Shown: positions 1 to 12,085 of the stretch, piece by piece
How the letters are laid out: each line of letters starts with the position of its first letter
Numbering within the stretch: position 1 is the stretch's first letter
NCBI GenBank assembly: GCA_038501625.1
Contig: JAZAYU010000008.1
Location: 8,928,938 to 8,992,937 of the forward strand
Direction of reading: 5' to 3'
DNA: 64,000 nt
DNA from: Corbicula japonica
Taxonomy: Eukaryota > Mollusca > Bivalvia > Venerida > Cyrenidae
Program-made: the position numbers and the translations under genes
The notes under the pieces: model-generated
Database searches by the model: none
The model's input: the letters and a program-made list of their open reading frames with translations, nothing else
What the model was told of the DNA's origin: nothing

Positions 1-1030
1 ATCTAATTACCTAGCTACCGTTAATAACAAATAAACGGTAATGTCGCTAGGGTTATATAACGATTGTAATGATAAATAGCAACAACAGCGATACACCGGC
101 TGACCCTATCCGCAGGCCGTGTGTCCAGTGCAAGCATGCACTGACACGCCGACCTTCTTACAGGTTCACCGAGTACTTTAATGTCGCCGCAGTTGCATAT
201 TATATTACACTGATTAAGGAATTGCGTTTAGTGTCGAAAGCAGTGAGCATGAAGCAGGGTATTACTATTGGTATTTGTATTTTAAGACCAAGCGTAAAGT
301 AAAACATTTTAGTATTTTCAAAGAATAAACGTGTTTAATAAACCATTCACATTATACGTGACATAAATAGTAATGTTAAAACGCCGCGTCCGCCCGTCTT
401 TACCACTTTTGATACGTGACCATAACTTAAAAGAACAATGTAAAACCTTAGTTCATTCCAAAATTTATTTATCTTTTTTTTTCCGGCCTAATGTCCATTT
501 AAAAACAAACGTATGTAAATTATCTTTGGTAACACATTTGCCTTTACCAGTAAAGCACGAGTTTTCATTCTATGGAAATGACTATATTACTGGCTTTTAA
601 AGCTTGCGCATATCTTTAACGAGATTTTATGAGTTTTTTTGCACTTACGATAAACTAATATAAAATATCAAACAATAAAAAGATGTGGACATGGAAGAAA
701 TTCTATATTTTATAAATTCCAATTAAGTTTGAGACAACAGATGCGTTTTTGAGCTTTATATTAACATAATTCGCAAATTTCAAGAACTTCACTTATCGCA
801 AATTTAACCAAAACACAACGTGCTGAAAAAAACAAATACTGCTTTAAAAAACAGGTAAAGTTAGCTTCACAATTTTGTAAAGTTTAGAGAAATTGATAAA
901 GTAATGACGGTGAATAAGTTTAAACATTATCTGGGGTGAACTGATCTGATGTGCTTTTTCCTGTGAACGATCAACAACAGTGTGACAAATTTTTAACCAG
1001 CGATAATTCAGTAAACTTAAGAGTTAATGC
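1..1030. other. AT-rich stretch, no gene recognised
   Basis: Only short open frames without recognisable protein character. Around 105-175 the sequence resembles 54985-55055 (shared words such as GTGTCCAGTG / GTCTCCAGTG followed by GACACG and CAGGTTCAC), which suggests a low-copy dispersed repeat rather than a gene. Confidence 0.5.
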
Positions 1031-1680
1031 ATTACAAGCTTACCAAATACCTTTAGAAATGATTTCTGTATACTTTGCGACATGAACAGACACACGGACG
1101 GACACTACTATCACTGTATGTCAACAAATTTTTATTATTGAGAATGTAGAATAGTGTCAAAACAATACATCAAACGATTTTCCGTACTCGATTATATCTG
1201 CTCCTGGTCCCCGCCAATAAATTCGCTTTCTGCTCCATGGACCTACCCATTTCTATACCCCAGCTCTATTCACCAAGCCTACGCGAATTTGTTAAATGTC
1301 TGTTTGTGCTAATATTTAACATATTGCCAGGGGAATGATTAAATTTTCAAATAGTGCTTACAGATTTATGCAGATTTTCAGATCTATGGAGCATTTTGCT
1401 ATAAAACGCAGAACTTCAAGATTTCATCACAAACTTCGTATTTAAATCGCGATTAAATGTTTATTTTTCCTTCTACCACTTTAGAAATCAACGAATATGT
1501 GCAGAATTTATTTGGCTTTTAAAATCAGCGAATATTTCTTTCCAAGAGTTAATCAAAACTAGCGAAAATGATAATTTCTTACACCGCTATCAAGTATGAA
1601 AAAACTTACCGTGTCTGCGCCTGGATGTGCCGTCCGCTCCTGGCTCTGCCGGTGGTCGGGTGTGTTATAATGAAGTATAG
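1030..1680. repeat. Copy 1 of a foldback (MITE-like) repeat
   Basis: Positions 1079-1127 match the reverse complement of about 19015-19065, and 1436-1675 match 19195-19430 in direct orientation. The shared end carries CTGCCGGT followed by CGGGTGTGT. The second copy at 18.88-19.43 kb has both arms in inverted orientation, so this looks like a degenerate copy of a foldback DNA element. No transposase is visible. Confidence 0.5.
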
Positions 1681-2852
1681 CGTCGAAAACTGATATCTTA
1701 ATGACATTTTTTAACATGTATCTCTTTGTGTTCATTGCTATCTGTAAAACATTTGAATTTTGTGACTTTTGAAGAAAAAAAAACGGGAGATGCAAATGGG
1801 AACTTACTAGCATTAAAAACCTCCCGGTTGATTATTGTTTAACTTTACTGATGGTGTTACTGCAGCTGAATTTAACGTTCCAATAGTTGTTTGACGATTG
1901 ATCGATTAAGTTTTCTAACTAGTGGTAGAACTATTTTTTATTTGTTGCTCCGATCTACTTTTTGTCAAACGAGCACACAAATAATCGTGTTTTTAAATCT
2001 TGAGTGTTATGGAATTTAACAAAAAAGTTAGATTTTGTATTTCTTTATGTATATTGTCTATCTAGATAAGTTCTTGTATAAATGCATCAATATGTTTCCA
2101 GCAGTTGTTAGCAGGTATATTATCGTTGGTATTCTTGTAAGATACGCTTAACATCGACTTGGAAGCTGTTCAAATCAATGACCGTTAATTACCCGGTGAT
2201 GTACCTAATTATTATGAGTTACTGATATGGCTGATATGATCTACATATTCATGTAAATGCTGCCTGGCTAGAAATAACTCTGCGCTTCTGAGAGTCATAC
2301 CTTACCATCACGTGTTTACCTGCTTGCCTTAGGATTATATATTAAACTGTGGCAATCATCTCTTAAATAGAGTCGGGACTTAGAATATTTTAACTGTCAG
2401 ATCAAAAGCAAGTTTTTATGAAACTTTCACAGTTCTTTTTTAAAACGTTGATGAACCATGTAAATATTATATATTAATAATTGCTGACGATTATGTCACA
2501 GTAATTGCAAAACTGTGGTGTTTTTGTGTTTTGTTGTTGTTGTCGTTTTTCGTTATGTCTTTTGTAATCCTTTTACTCTCTCCCAATCCTTTAACTTGAT
2601 TTTATGACAGGAAGCCAGTCACACGTGGTCTTCTTCCGGTATACTGACGAAATTCATTCCGGACAACACAAAAATATTTTCGAAATTATAAATAAGGATT
2701 ATTTATTAGAGACATTGTTCTTTACCCAATAATCTTTTCGAAATTATATTTAGCTGTAAAATATAGGGACCGGATTTTCCACCAACGCTCTGTAAAAAAT
2801 TGTCCACAGAAGTGGGGGCATCAGTGTCCGAGGACACATTCTAGTTTATAAT
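1681..2852. other. No gene recognised
   Basis: AT-rich sequence with stops in all frames and no repeat structure that I can see. Confidence 0.5.
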
Positions 2853-2879
2853 ATATGCTTAGATGGAGCGCGTCGCGGG
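2853..2879 (+). repeat. 27-bp direct repeat, left copy
   Basis: The sequence begins ATATGCTTAGATGGAGCGCG and is repeated without change at 3743-3769. Similarity extends about 8 bp further upstream (TTTATAA). The two copies bracket the inverted-repeat element at 2912-3687. Confidence 0.8.
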
Positions 2880-2911
2880 GAAACAACGACGTCAAAGCGA
2901 GACCGCCTTAA

Positions 2912-3687
2912 GCCCCGGTCACAACCCGCCGTACGTGAAAGTGCGTGCTGTCTACGTGCAAAAACGTGGACCAAATTCAGAGATCCGTACGTGGTGAGTA
3001 CCTCCTCCGTACGGATTTGGGAGCACGCAGAGACGCCGTAGCATTTTTAGTGCACGAAAACTTTCTCTGCGTTCGAGGTGCGTGCGAGCTACGGATTGAC
3101 CACCCGTACGGGTGACGTGCGTGCCCTGAACGTCCACTAGCGCATAACGAAGTGCCTCTGCAAGTCGTTGCGTGGTCAGTGCGTGGTCCGTGCTTCCTCA
3201 GTTCAACCGTCCAAAACGCGCACAGAACTCAGGCGGACCGTACGGAGCAAGTACGTGCTTCGCACTTACAACGCACGGTGTGCGCACAGACCTCCGCGGT
3301 ATATAAAATATTTCGAGTATCGATAGGTCGTCCTTATATATATCACCCAACAGCGACCGGAAAAAACGCACGTTCACCGCACTTGCACGCACTTACATCG
3401 AGCGAGCAGGTAAGAACACCGTACGTGAGCAGTACGGCCTCCGTAAGTTGACATTGAAATCGCACGGAGATCTTGCGTTGTAAGCAAGTACAACTCACTT
3501 ATCACCTACGGAACGTACGATGCACGCAACCTTTTACCCCTAGACGTGGCGTGCGGACCACGTACTTAATTGCGTGTGACGTGCGTCCTCTCTGCTCTTG
3601 CCACGTCCGAACAAAAAACGCCGCGAACGTAACCTCCGCAGAACACGTACGCTCAAAAAAGACGCACGGCGGGTTGTAACCGGGGGT
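2912..3687. mobile_element. Non-autonomous TIR element saturated with CGTACG/GTGCGT words
   Basis: The left end reads CCCCGGTCACAACCCGCCGT. The right end, read on the minus strand, is CCCCGGTTACAACCCGCCGT after one extra base. TTAA lies just outside both ends (2908-2911, 3688-3691), as expected for a TTAA-targeting element such as piggyBac, but TTAA alone is weak evidence for a superfamily. The interior is GC-rich compared with its surroundings and packed with variants of CGTACG, GTGCGT and ACGCAC in both orientations, so it can fold back at many places. A TATATAAAA word sits near the middle (about 3300). No transposase ORF. Confidence 0.65.
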
Positions 3688-3742
3688 TTAATGTCTATTG
3701 ACATTAAGCAACCTAAATTGACGTTTTGTCGTTTTTTATAAG

Positions 3743-3769
3743 ATATGCTTAGATGGAGCGCGTCGCGGG
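3743..3769 (+). repeat. 27-bp direct repeat, right copy
   Basis: Identical to 2853-2879. Its position just outside the right end of the TIR element suggests a tandem or segmental duplication into which the element inserted, or that the pair belongs to a larger composite repeat. Confidence 0.8.
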
Positions 3770-5020
3770 AGAAGAACGGCATAGATAAGTTCTTTTAAAT
3801 ACGTTAAGAGCTAAAATGTCAAAAATATAACCGAATATACATTTTCCCTGGTGCATTTTTAAGCATCACTTATAAAAATATTTTAAATATCCTAAATAAC
3901 CACAAGAAACTTATTAAAGTATATAACTTTTTAAGCGACCAATATGCCGCATTTCGTCTATCCCAACAAGCGACAATGTTGTTGTGAATTAATCAGGAGC
4001 GTCAATTTACTGATAAACACAATACAAAGAAAAATATTTGTTGTCATCAATCGTCTAATGTTTAAACGGTTATATGTTTTAAACTGAGCTTAAACAATAA
4101 ATTGTATTTAATTTTGCAAACATTCATTTCACCAGTCCACAATGGACTGTGTTTAACCATTTCTCTACACATACGTTATGGAAAGTTTAAATTCATTCCA
4201 AACTAAATTTTTCTACTGTCATATCCGCAGATGTCATAATTACAGTTATGATCATTAGAAATGACTGACAATTGCTCTACACCATCCTTACAACGGCACA
4301 GGTTGTGTTTTGGCAACTCATTCTATTACAGAAAATATGTAGCATTTTTCTGGAATCCATGCAGAAAAAAGTCGTGTTATCTACCAACCAAGCTAAGCTT
4401 GGGTTTTCATCGTTTTAAAGTATTGTCTTATTACTAGATTTACATTCCTATATATCCAAACTGTCAGTCTTGCAGAAGGGTAATTGCTTGTAACCGGGAT
4501 TCCAGAAAGTTGGTGTTGTATCAGATTTCATAGCTGATAAAATGTCAGTCGTACCATGTCTAACCGTTAAATCTATCAATGTGACGAAAATACAGGCCCA
4601 TATTTTAAGAATACAAAGAACGGAGAAGGTAACATAAAACGGTGGAAGTAAATGAAGAAAATCTTTTCTCAAGCCGGTTGAATGTATGCCTTGTCAATTT
4701 CCGCACTATGGTTTCATAAAGTATATAATAAGTTAATTCTGTGAGATCGAATTTGGATGATTTGACTTCTTTGAAGTCATAAAGCATTTTGTATATGACG
4801 TTATACCTGCTACTCGATAAACGACAGTGCAAAGTGAAATACAAGAAAGATGAACAAGATGAAACTATCCAATACATTTGCCAAAACGATTCTAATTACT
4901 TGTTTGAGCGCTCTACGTTCAAAAAGCAGCTGCCAATAGTGTGTCAGTTTTCTAAATGGGTCACTAGCGTAATGATGATGATGACGTAAAGCGTTATTAG
5001 GACATCCAGTTTTGTGAATA
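3770..5020. other. No gene recognised
   Basis: AT-rich sequence. The short open frames overlap on both strands and resemble nothing known. Confidence 0.5.
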
Positions 5021-5021
5021 A

Positions 5022-5104
5022 GGCGGTGGCGCAGTTTAAGAGTGCTCAGCTTGACGTTGCTATGCGCTGTGGTCCCAGCAGAAATGGTTCGAGTCCAGGC
5101 CCCA
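5022..5104 (+). repeat. tRNA-like SINE head or tRNA pseudogene
   Basis: There is an A-box-like word (TGGCGCAGTTT, 5027-5037) and a perfect B box GGTTCGAGTCC (5086-5096) with tRNA-like spacing. The would-be acceptor arms do not pair well, so a functional tRNA is unlikely. An AT-rich tail follows, as in tRNA-derived SINEs. Confidence 0.45.
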
Positions 5105-5952
5105 ATATCACGAAAAAATATTGAGTTGAAATATAAAATCAACTAAAAGTGATAATTTTAAAATTCTGAATATACACAGCTGTGCAGATTCATGTTTCAA
5201 GCATACGTTTATACAATAGTTCTTGTTTTAAATGAAGTTTTGAAAATACATTATCTTTTTTTTTAAATATAAAAATCTTAGTTAAAAATCAAATATGTCT
5301 ATCTGTGTTTGAACTCTTTATTCTAGTCCTACAAAGCTTGACTTAGAACTATTTGAAATATTTCTATTATAATAGGAAGATTTTGTAGCATTTTTATAAA
5401 ATATGATACTGCTTATCATTATCACACTTAATCAGTACGTCCTTTGAATTAACTTATTGTTTTATTAACCTACATGCATTTTTACTATTATTTGTTAAAA
5501 GTGAATGCTAGTTTTCAAAACAGCAGCATAGATATGGGCACTGCTCCAGTTGTATGAAGGTGAACAGCACACTTTTGCATGTCTGTCTGTCATTCTTACA
5601 ATTTTTATTCTCAGTTCTTGCATACCTGATCTGTTTTTACGCGTTTCCAATAATGCTAGTTTTACGTCATATTTTAGGATAGAGTCTGTATACTGAATAA
5701 TTTCCCATGATTCCTTTTGTGATTTTGAAGACTGAATATAATTTTATTATTACTCGTTTGACCGATATGAAACTGATGAATTTTTACATGAAAACCATCC
5801 AATAATGCTAACTGTAACAATATCATTTTAAAGTAATTACATAATTCGCTGAAAATAAACCTATTTGACCGATATTAAGATAAATCATTCACATTATTTC
5901 AAGGGAGCATCATAAAGTAGAAGAAGATGAAAAAAAAGAAGAGGCAAATTAA

Positions 5953-6003
5953 AATAATAATAATAATAATTATAATTATTATTAATATATTATTATTATT
6001 ATA

Positions 6004-6042
<39 letters not shown>

Positions 6043-6108
6043 AAGGGTTTTAATTAAAACAGGCCCAAAAGGGTTTTAATTAACACAGTCCCAAAAGATT
6101 AAAACCCT
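5953..6108. repeat. (AAT/ATT)n microsatellite plus a 26-bp tandem
   Basis: An imperfect trinucleotide run switches from AAT to ATT phase. It is followed by two tandem 26-bp units beginning AAAGGGTTTTAATTAA and then an inverted remnant (AGATTAAAACCCT). Confidence 0.85.
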
Positions 6109-7035
6109 GTCCTTGGTATGTTCAGATGGACCGAATATGATTTTGGGTTGTAATATTAAGTCTATGTTATAAAATTATTTAAAATATTACTTCTGATCGC
6201 AAAGATTATTTGTCTACATCAGCATTGTTGACATCATTTAAATCAAAAGTGTATGTTTTATGAAAAATTGAATCTTTGAAACCGTTTATATTGTTCCCGA
6301 ATTAAATACAATAAAATATATTTAAAAACATATGTAGTGTTGTTACTTTTTAAATTAAAAAAAATAATACTTTCAGTTAAAATGGAACATTAAAAAAATA
6401 ATTTCACCAAAAATCTGGTCCGATAAACGAAACTTACCTTTTTGAACTCCAGTAATCAAACTGTTAAAAATCTACGATTAAACGGTAATTACATATATCA
6501 AGCAAGCCCGAAAAACAAATGATGACAATAGACGAATTTTTTTCTGTATAGTCCTTAATGTTGTAGACAATATTGAGATATGCCTTGACAATGATCTGTA
6601 TTAATTATAACTAACGCCTATCCGTTTGGCTTACTGCGGATACACTGACTTACGATTATACGACGCGTGAACGTCTTCTGCGAATAAACCACAAATTTTG
6701 TTGGTTACATCTACAACTATAAAAATACAACTGTTCCTTGTTCCAGTAGTGATTTTAAACTGTAGCTGTATTTTTAAGTAAATCGGGGTTATTCCTTTAT
6801 AATTTGCAAAACGTTTTCTTAATTTGTGGTTCCGATAACCATTTCTAAATGTTTTTGTTATGCAAAGACTATTTTCATTGAAATCTTCAAAATTGTTACA
6901 GACTTCAAAAAAAGGGGAACGAAATCCAATACGATGTTTCGCTCAGGACGTCACAATCTGCAATATTAACAGCCAATCGAGAGCATTTATGTTTGTAAAT
7001 ATAAGGATTGAATCGAAATTTGATAGTTTGTGTGA
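6109..7035. other. No gene recognised
   Basis: AT-rich sequence with no coding or repeat signal that I can support. Confidence 0.45.
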
Positions 7036-7290
7036 AGACAACGTGTACTTGTTTTGTGATACGAGAACCTGTTGGGGCAAGTGTTTAAACCCCCAGTGGC
7101 AAATTGTTTTGCCACTAAACGTTTTAAGGCGGTAACCCCTCGGGTTTTCACTTTCGTTAATTGTTTGTGGCGTCCATTTTGAAACTGATTCTTAAAATAC
7201 CATGCTTTCTTTTCCTCGCTACTGTTTGGCTGTGTGGGGAGGCTGTGTCTGCTGGATGTGGCTATTCCTGATAGGCATATTTCATTTCCT
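7036..7290 (+). repeat. R1 dispersed repeat, partial copy
   Basis: Recognisable core TTTAAACCCCCAGTGGCAAA, then a TTTGCCACT arm, AAGGCGGTAACCCCTCGGGTT, TTAATTGTTTGTGGCGTC and a 3' end near ATTCCTGATAGGCATATTTCA. AGTGGCAAA and TTTGCCACT form a 9-bp stem with a 4-nt loop. Short open frames on both strands here belong to the repeat. Confidence 0.75.
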
Positions 7291-7654
7291 ACGAGTATAA
7301 ATAATTTCAGTAAATAATACATATATGATAAGCTGGCGGCAATTCTAATTATTAGAAATTGATGACCACTGCATTTTAATCGTTCGTGCGTCATCATCAT
7401 TTTGTATGGAAAGAAGTTCAAAGGATACCAGTTATTAAGTCGAAGTTTCGGTTGTAAGCAATTCCACTAATGATCAACACAGAAAGTAAAACCGGTTTTG
7501 TTTCGGTTTTCTCTTGATATGATACTGAGATTGAACAAGGAGAAGGTAGCTTTAAATTAAAGCACCTGTACGTTTGTCAGATATTGTCAGTCTGTTGTCA
7601 GACTGTTGGCATTATTGTAAATCATCAGATATTTGCATGGTATCTGTGCCAGTT

Positions 7655-7860
7655 TTACATATTCTTCTAAACCGTTCCAAGGCGGTATCCCAAAAGGTTC
7701 TCTTTTTCGTTAATTGTTTGTGGCGTCTTATTTGAATTGACATACTTATAACAAACATGCTCTCTTTTCCTCTCTTCTTTTGCGCTGCGTGGGGAGGCTG
7801 TGTTTTGTGAGTGTTGCGATTTCTGATATGCATGCTTCACTTTTTTCAAATATAACAAGT
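7655..7860 (+). repeat. R1 dispersed repeat, 3' part
   Basis: Shares CCGTTCCAAGGCGGTATCCC, TTAATTGTTTGTGGCGTC, TCTTTTCCTCTCTTC and the terminal TGATATGCAT block with the other R1 copies. The 5' half is missing. Confidence 0.75.
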
Positions 7861-7984
7861 CTTATCTTAGAATAAAAACCTTTATTCTTCCAAACATTCC
7901 GTATTCTGCCTGATTCAAATCTATGTGTTCAAGTCTCAGTAAGGTCAAAGTACCAAATCAATTCCCTTGACCCATTAGTTTCAA

Positions 7985-8405
7985 ATGTTTTGTCATCGTG
8001 TTCTTGCTGATTTTATTCCAGGAGTAAAAGTCTCGGTAAGATCATTGAGTACCCGCCCTTTGGCTTTGTAATGCTTTTAGCTTCTTGTGTTTTATATGTT
8101 TGTGTACTTTTGCATGCAACATTGTTGAGCCGATGGTGGGTTGGAGTTATTTCACCAAGACAACTTGTACTTGTTTTTAGAACCTGGTTTAAACCCCCAG
8201 TGGCGATTTGTTTTGCCATTGACCGTTCCAAGGCGGTATCCCCAAAGGTTCTCTTTTTCGTTAATTGTTTGTGGCGTCCTATTTAAATTGACATACTTAT
8301 AACAAACATGCTGTCTCTCTCTCTTCCTCTCTTTGTTCCGCTGCGTTGGGATGCTCTGTTTTGTGAGTGTGGCGACTACTGACATGCATATAGTACTTTT
8401 GTATG
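7985..8405 (+). repeat. R1 dispersed repeat, long copy
   Basis: Begins in the CATCGTGTTCTTGCTGATTT block. It continues through CCGCCCTTTGGCTTTG, GCATGCAACATTGTTGAGCC and AACCTGGTTTAAACCCCCAG to the TGACATGCATAT 3' end. The copy at 17.97-18.61 kb has the same order of blocks. Confidence 0.75.
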
Positions 8406-8600
8406 TTTGAGTGACTTTTCATCACCTTTTTCGAGCGGATAGGTGAGTTGTAGTTTATTCATTAAGGCAACACGTGTGTCTTTTGTTAATTTGAGAATCT
8501 GTAGGGGCAAGTAAGAGGTTCCTGCACACTAGCACCTTGTTAAATCCGGAATGGCAATTGACCGATCTAATGCGACAACCCTTCTCATCCTTGTTTATTG
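8406..8600 (+). repeat. R1 dispersed repeat, degraded fragment
   Basis: Weaker matches to R1 (GAGTTGTAGTTTATTCATTAAGGCAACACGTG, split over two lines of similarity; then a degenerate form of the GGCAAGTATGAGGTTGGTGC block). It abuts the preceding copy. Confidence 0.45.
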
Positions 8601-11034
8601 TTTCAGATGTCTTTTTGGAAATATTGCTTATTGCATTTTCGAGCTATTTGAAAACGATGACTGTAAGGAGACCAATGCACCTACGGGTTTTTCGCAAGAA
8701 CAATATGGCATCAATAAAGAAAAAACAGACCGAGAGTTTTGAAAATAATGCTAATTGCATTTTCAAGGTATTTGAGTAGATACTCAATGACAGTAATGGG
8801 ACCAATGCACCGAGAGTTATTCTGCAAGAACAATGTTGCACTGACGAAAGAAACAGATCGAGTTTTTACGTCTTTTTCATAGAGATTTTCAGAAACACGT
8901 TAACCTTTGCCAACATTTTGCAAGAAAATAGGTGGTATCCACTCAAATCAGTGGTAGATAGGTTAATCACAAAGTATGCACAGTGCTTTAGAATATCATG
9001 TTTGTTACTTTTCTTTATTAACATATTAATAAGAATAAGGTAAAGAAATAATATTACTTTTTAATTTCTTGAATAAACGTATAAATATAGTCTCCATAAA
9101 AATGGGTCGAGGAATGACTTGTTGCAGTAGTGATTGTAAACTGCAATTGTATTATTAAATTAAATCTGGATAGCGACGATTAAACTCGCAATTTTTTTTT
9201 CTTAATTTGTGATACAGATACCCTTGTAACCTCAAAGATTGTTTTCATCAAAATCGTTCACACTGTTGCATGCTCTAGAAAGGCGAATAAGCTGTAAAAT
9301 ATAAACCTTATTAGATATTGCACGCCGGACATGGCAATTTTAATGTACCATTTAAAAACAAAATTATCGTTCCTTTCATTTATTTTAGTGGTTGCAATTC
9401 CATTTTAAATAGAGAAGAGGTTGTATTCATTTCTGTTTTTGTTTTGGTTTATTAGGCTAAAGTAAGGTTAATTTTGTTGACCAGAAATGAGAATGGTTAT
9501 TAACAAAGTTATATTTTAACAAAAATATTAGTTTAACAACTCGCCAAGATACGTTTATTTGTTGTTAATTGAAAAAGGTTGTTACAATTCATATTGATCA
9601 ATTTAAAGCAGTATTAACATAGATCAGCAACAAAGGGCACAAGCTCTGATTTCATTTATAGCAATGGACATTTTTTTCCTGCAAACATTTTATATATGAG
9701 ACTAATTACCTTGTCCTGTATTAAGTCTTACAACTTAAAAATTGTTACTTGTAAGAGATTAATTTTTTTTATTTAATTTCAGCAAATTTAAAGCGGTTGC
9801 GGTGGCTTAATTTATACGAGTACATGTTTTCATTCATTTCATTCATGTTTTTTGTTTCCTTTTACGTATGTTAGTCTTGTCTGTCTTTTTCATGGTGTTG
9901 TATTTATTATTTCCTGGACCCCATTGGAAATAAGTCAATTTGACTTTCATGGGCTATCCATGCATGACATTTCTAGTCATTACAAGTGCACCAATAACAG
10001 ACTAATTTCTTTTTAAGAGGAGGCATACCTGGAACATAGTTGTAGTTAGACTGGCTTGGGAATTCAGTACCACTCTTAGTAGTTTTACAATTGTGTTTTA
10101 TTAGTTTTACAATTGTGTCTTTTTACTTTTAAATGTAGCGAATTGTATTTTACATGAGTTAGTTACCATTGATATTGTAATTTATCTTAATGACTATGGG
10201 GTCAAGTATTTGTCTTAATTCTTAAAATGTTTTATATGTTGTTATATGGTATTGTAATGTCTAATGATTGAATGCAAATAAATCTATAAATATATGTGTA
10301 CTAAAATTCGAAGTTTTTTCGTGTTTTTTAGATATTCCGTCATTTTACAAAAAAAAATTTCGGGTGACTGTCAACGACATGTCACCATTTATAGTACATC
10401 TGTGTTTATTTGAAAAACTAGATCGGAATTTTAGGGTTTTACTGATGAAGTCATCTTACACCACAATGAAAATTGGTTGTAGGGATATATTATATTTACA
10501 AACAGGTCCTTTTCCACTTTGATTTATGCACTGAACTTTGGAAAGCCTATAGCCAAACTTTAAATATTGACCAAAATGAATTATTGAAACTGAAAAGCAG
10601 TTTTGAGTAAGCACTGAACATCGCCATTCCACTTAAGGTCAAGAGATGCGGTCAAGAAAAGAATGCTGTGTGTTTGTATGACACATTACAATTAAGTATT
10701 GTGTCAAAGCAGTATTTTTAAGATGAATATTTTGAATTGTAGATCACATATGTATTATTATAAACATTTCATAAGATGACTCCTCAGAAAATTGATTCTT
10801 TATTGGTGAATAATTGACCATTATTTACAGTATAAGGCTATTGTTTTGGGGTGTTTTTTGAAGCATTGAACAATGATGACTGGGTATTTTGGAACAACTT
10901 TGAGGTTCCCGATATTCAAATTTAATTAAAAATACATCTGCATCAAGGTATTTCTCTACCAGTGATTTATAAGACTTAGTTAATATAATACGGAAAATAA
11001 AAGACAATACATTTTATACAGTATCCTCATTGTT
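8601..11034. other. No gene recognised
   Basis: 2.4 kb of AT-rich sequence. Open frames near 8.5-8.8 and 10.3-10.5 kb are short and resemble no known family. Confidence 0.45.
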
Positions 11035-11575
11035 TTTAAAACATTTGTAAATTAACAAAGAAGCATTACCAACATGATATTTTACTCTATCTTGGTGATT
11101 ACCCCATCTCTAGTTGATTGGTTTGCATACCTTTTTTACCGGACGGCGGCAGGGGTTTAGGCCGGGGAAATTTTGTAACAGAACGTAGAATTTCGAAGCT
11201 CTGTTATTTTTATTTCTGCAGTTGCTGATTTCACTCTGACCTACGCAAGATCATAAAGCACAGACAGTTTTTGTTGTAAATGCCGTAAGCTTAATATGTT
11301 TACTACATTTGTGTGATTTTGGATTCAACATTGTCGTGTTGATGGGTGAGTTGTAGCTAATTTACCGAATGGTGGGTGCACCCAAGAACCAGATTTAAAC
11401 CGCAAAAGAAAATTGTTTTGCCACTTAACTTTACAAGGCGACAACACTCAGGTTCTTTAATTGTTGTTGTGGTTATTTACTTGATTTAAAAATGCTCTGC
11501 TTTCCTCTCTGCTTTGTAGCTGTGTTGGGGGCTGTGTTTTCTGATTGTGGCTATTTACGGTTTGTCTTGGTCATT
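11035..11575 (+). repeat. R1 dispersed repeat, near full-length diverged copy
   Basis: Contains the 5' block (TACCAACATGATATTTTAC, GTTGATTGGTTTGCATACC, GGCAGGGGTTTA) and the central and 3' blocks (AACATTGTCGTGTTGATGGG, TTGTTTTGCCACT, GGCTGTGTTTTCTGATTGTG). It defines an R1 unit of roughly 550-650 bp. Confidence 0.65.
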
Positions 11576-11747
11576 TTGTACTTCAAAATATATTTGTTCG
11601 GTGCAAATAAACTTCATTAACCCCTACCTAGATGGTGTTGGCGGTAGTTTACATATCTATTACTACTCATGGACACGTTCAGCCAAACTAAGTTTGCAAT
11701 AGTTTTGTTTTTCCAAACATTGGTCTTTTTATATTAGTTTTGGCAAT

Positions 11748-12085
11748 ATTCGGTTTCGTGTTCCTGGGTAAATACTACTTTTATGTTCATGAACAAGCTT
11801 AATATTTTGATATTCGTCGCGTTCGGTGGCTTTCAAATTTCTTTTCCGTCTTTTTAATGTTTTTTCAGTCATGGAAAATATTGTCAAAACAAGCGTGACC
11901 CAGTTACTAGTTTTTACTTTTTACGAAAATGTTGAGGTCTAATAATTTTGGCGTTTTCGATCCCATTATTCGGTTTCAAGTTCCTGGGTAAGTATTACTT
12001 TTCTGTCCATGAACAAGCTCAATATTTTGATATTCGTCGCGTTCGGTGGCTTTCAAATTTCTTTTCCGTCTATTTAAATATCACA
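11748..12085 (+). repeat. Two tandem ~110-bp units about 222 bp apart
   Basis: 11750-11860 and 11971-12081 are nearly identical, including AATATTTTGATATTCGTCGC and GTTCGGTGGCTTTCAAATTT. About 110 bp of unrelated sequence lies between them. An open frame of 68 codons covers the second copy only and is unlikely to be a gene. Confidence 0.8.

Noticed and set aside
2912..3687. Firm assignment to piggyBac
   Set aside because: TTAA flanks and C-rich ends fit, but the TIRs differ by one base in spacing and there is no transposase. Superfamily left open.
5022..5104. Functional tRNA gene
   Set aside because: A and B boxes are present, but the acceptor stem does not pair and the length and loops do not give a cloverleaf.
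4605..5142. Overlapping minus-strand frames of 74-110 codons
   Set aside because: They overlap each other and the tRNA-like SINE head, have no motifs and lie in an AT-rich background.
6987..7421. 144-codon minus-strand frame
   Set aside because: Antisense to an R1 repeat copy. Similar short frames recur in other copies (7612-7858, 8013-8385, 18273-18602), showing that the frame comes from the repeat.
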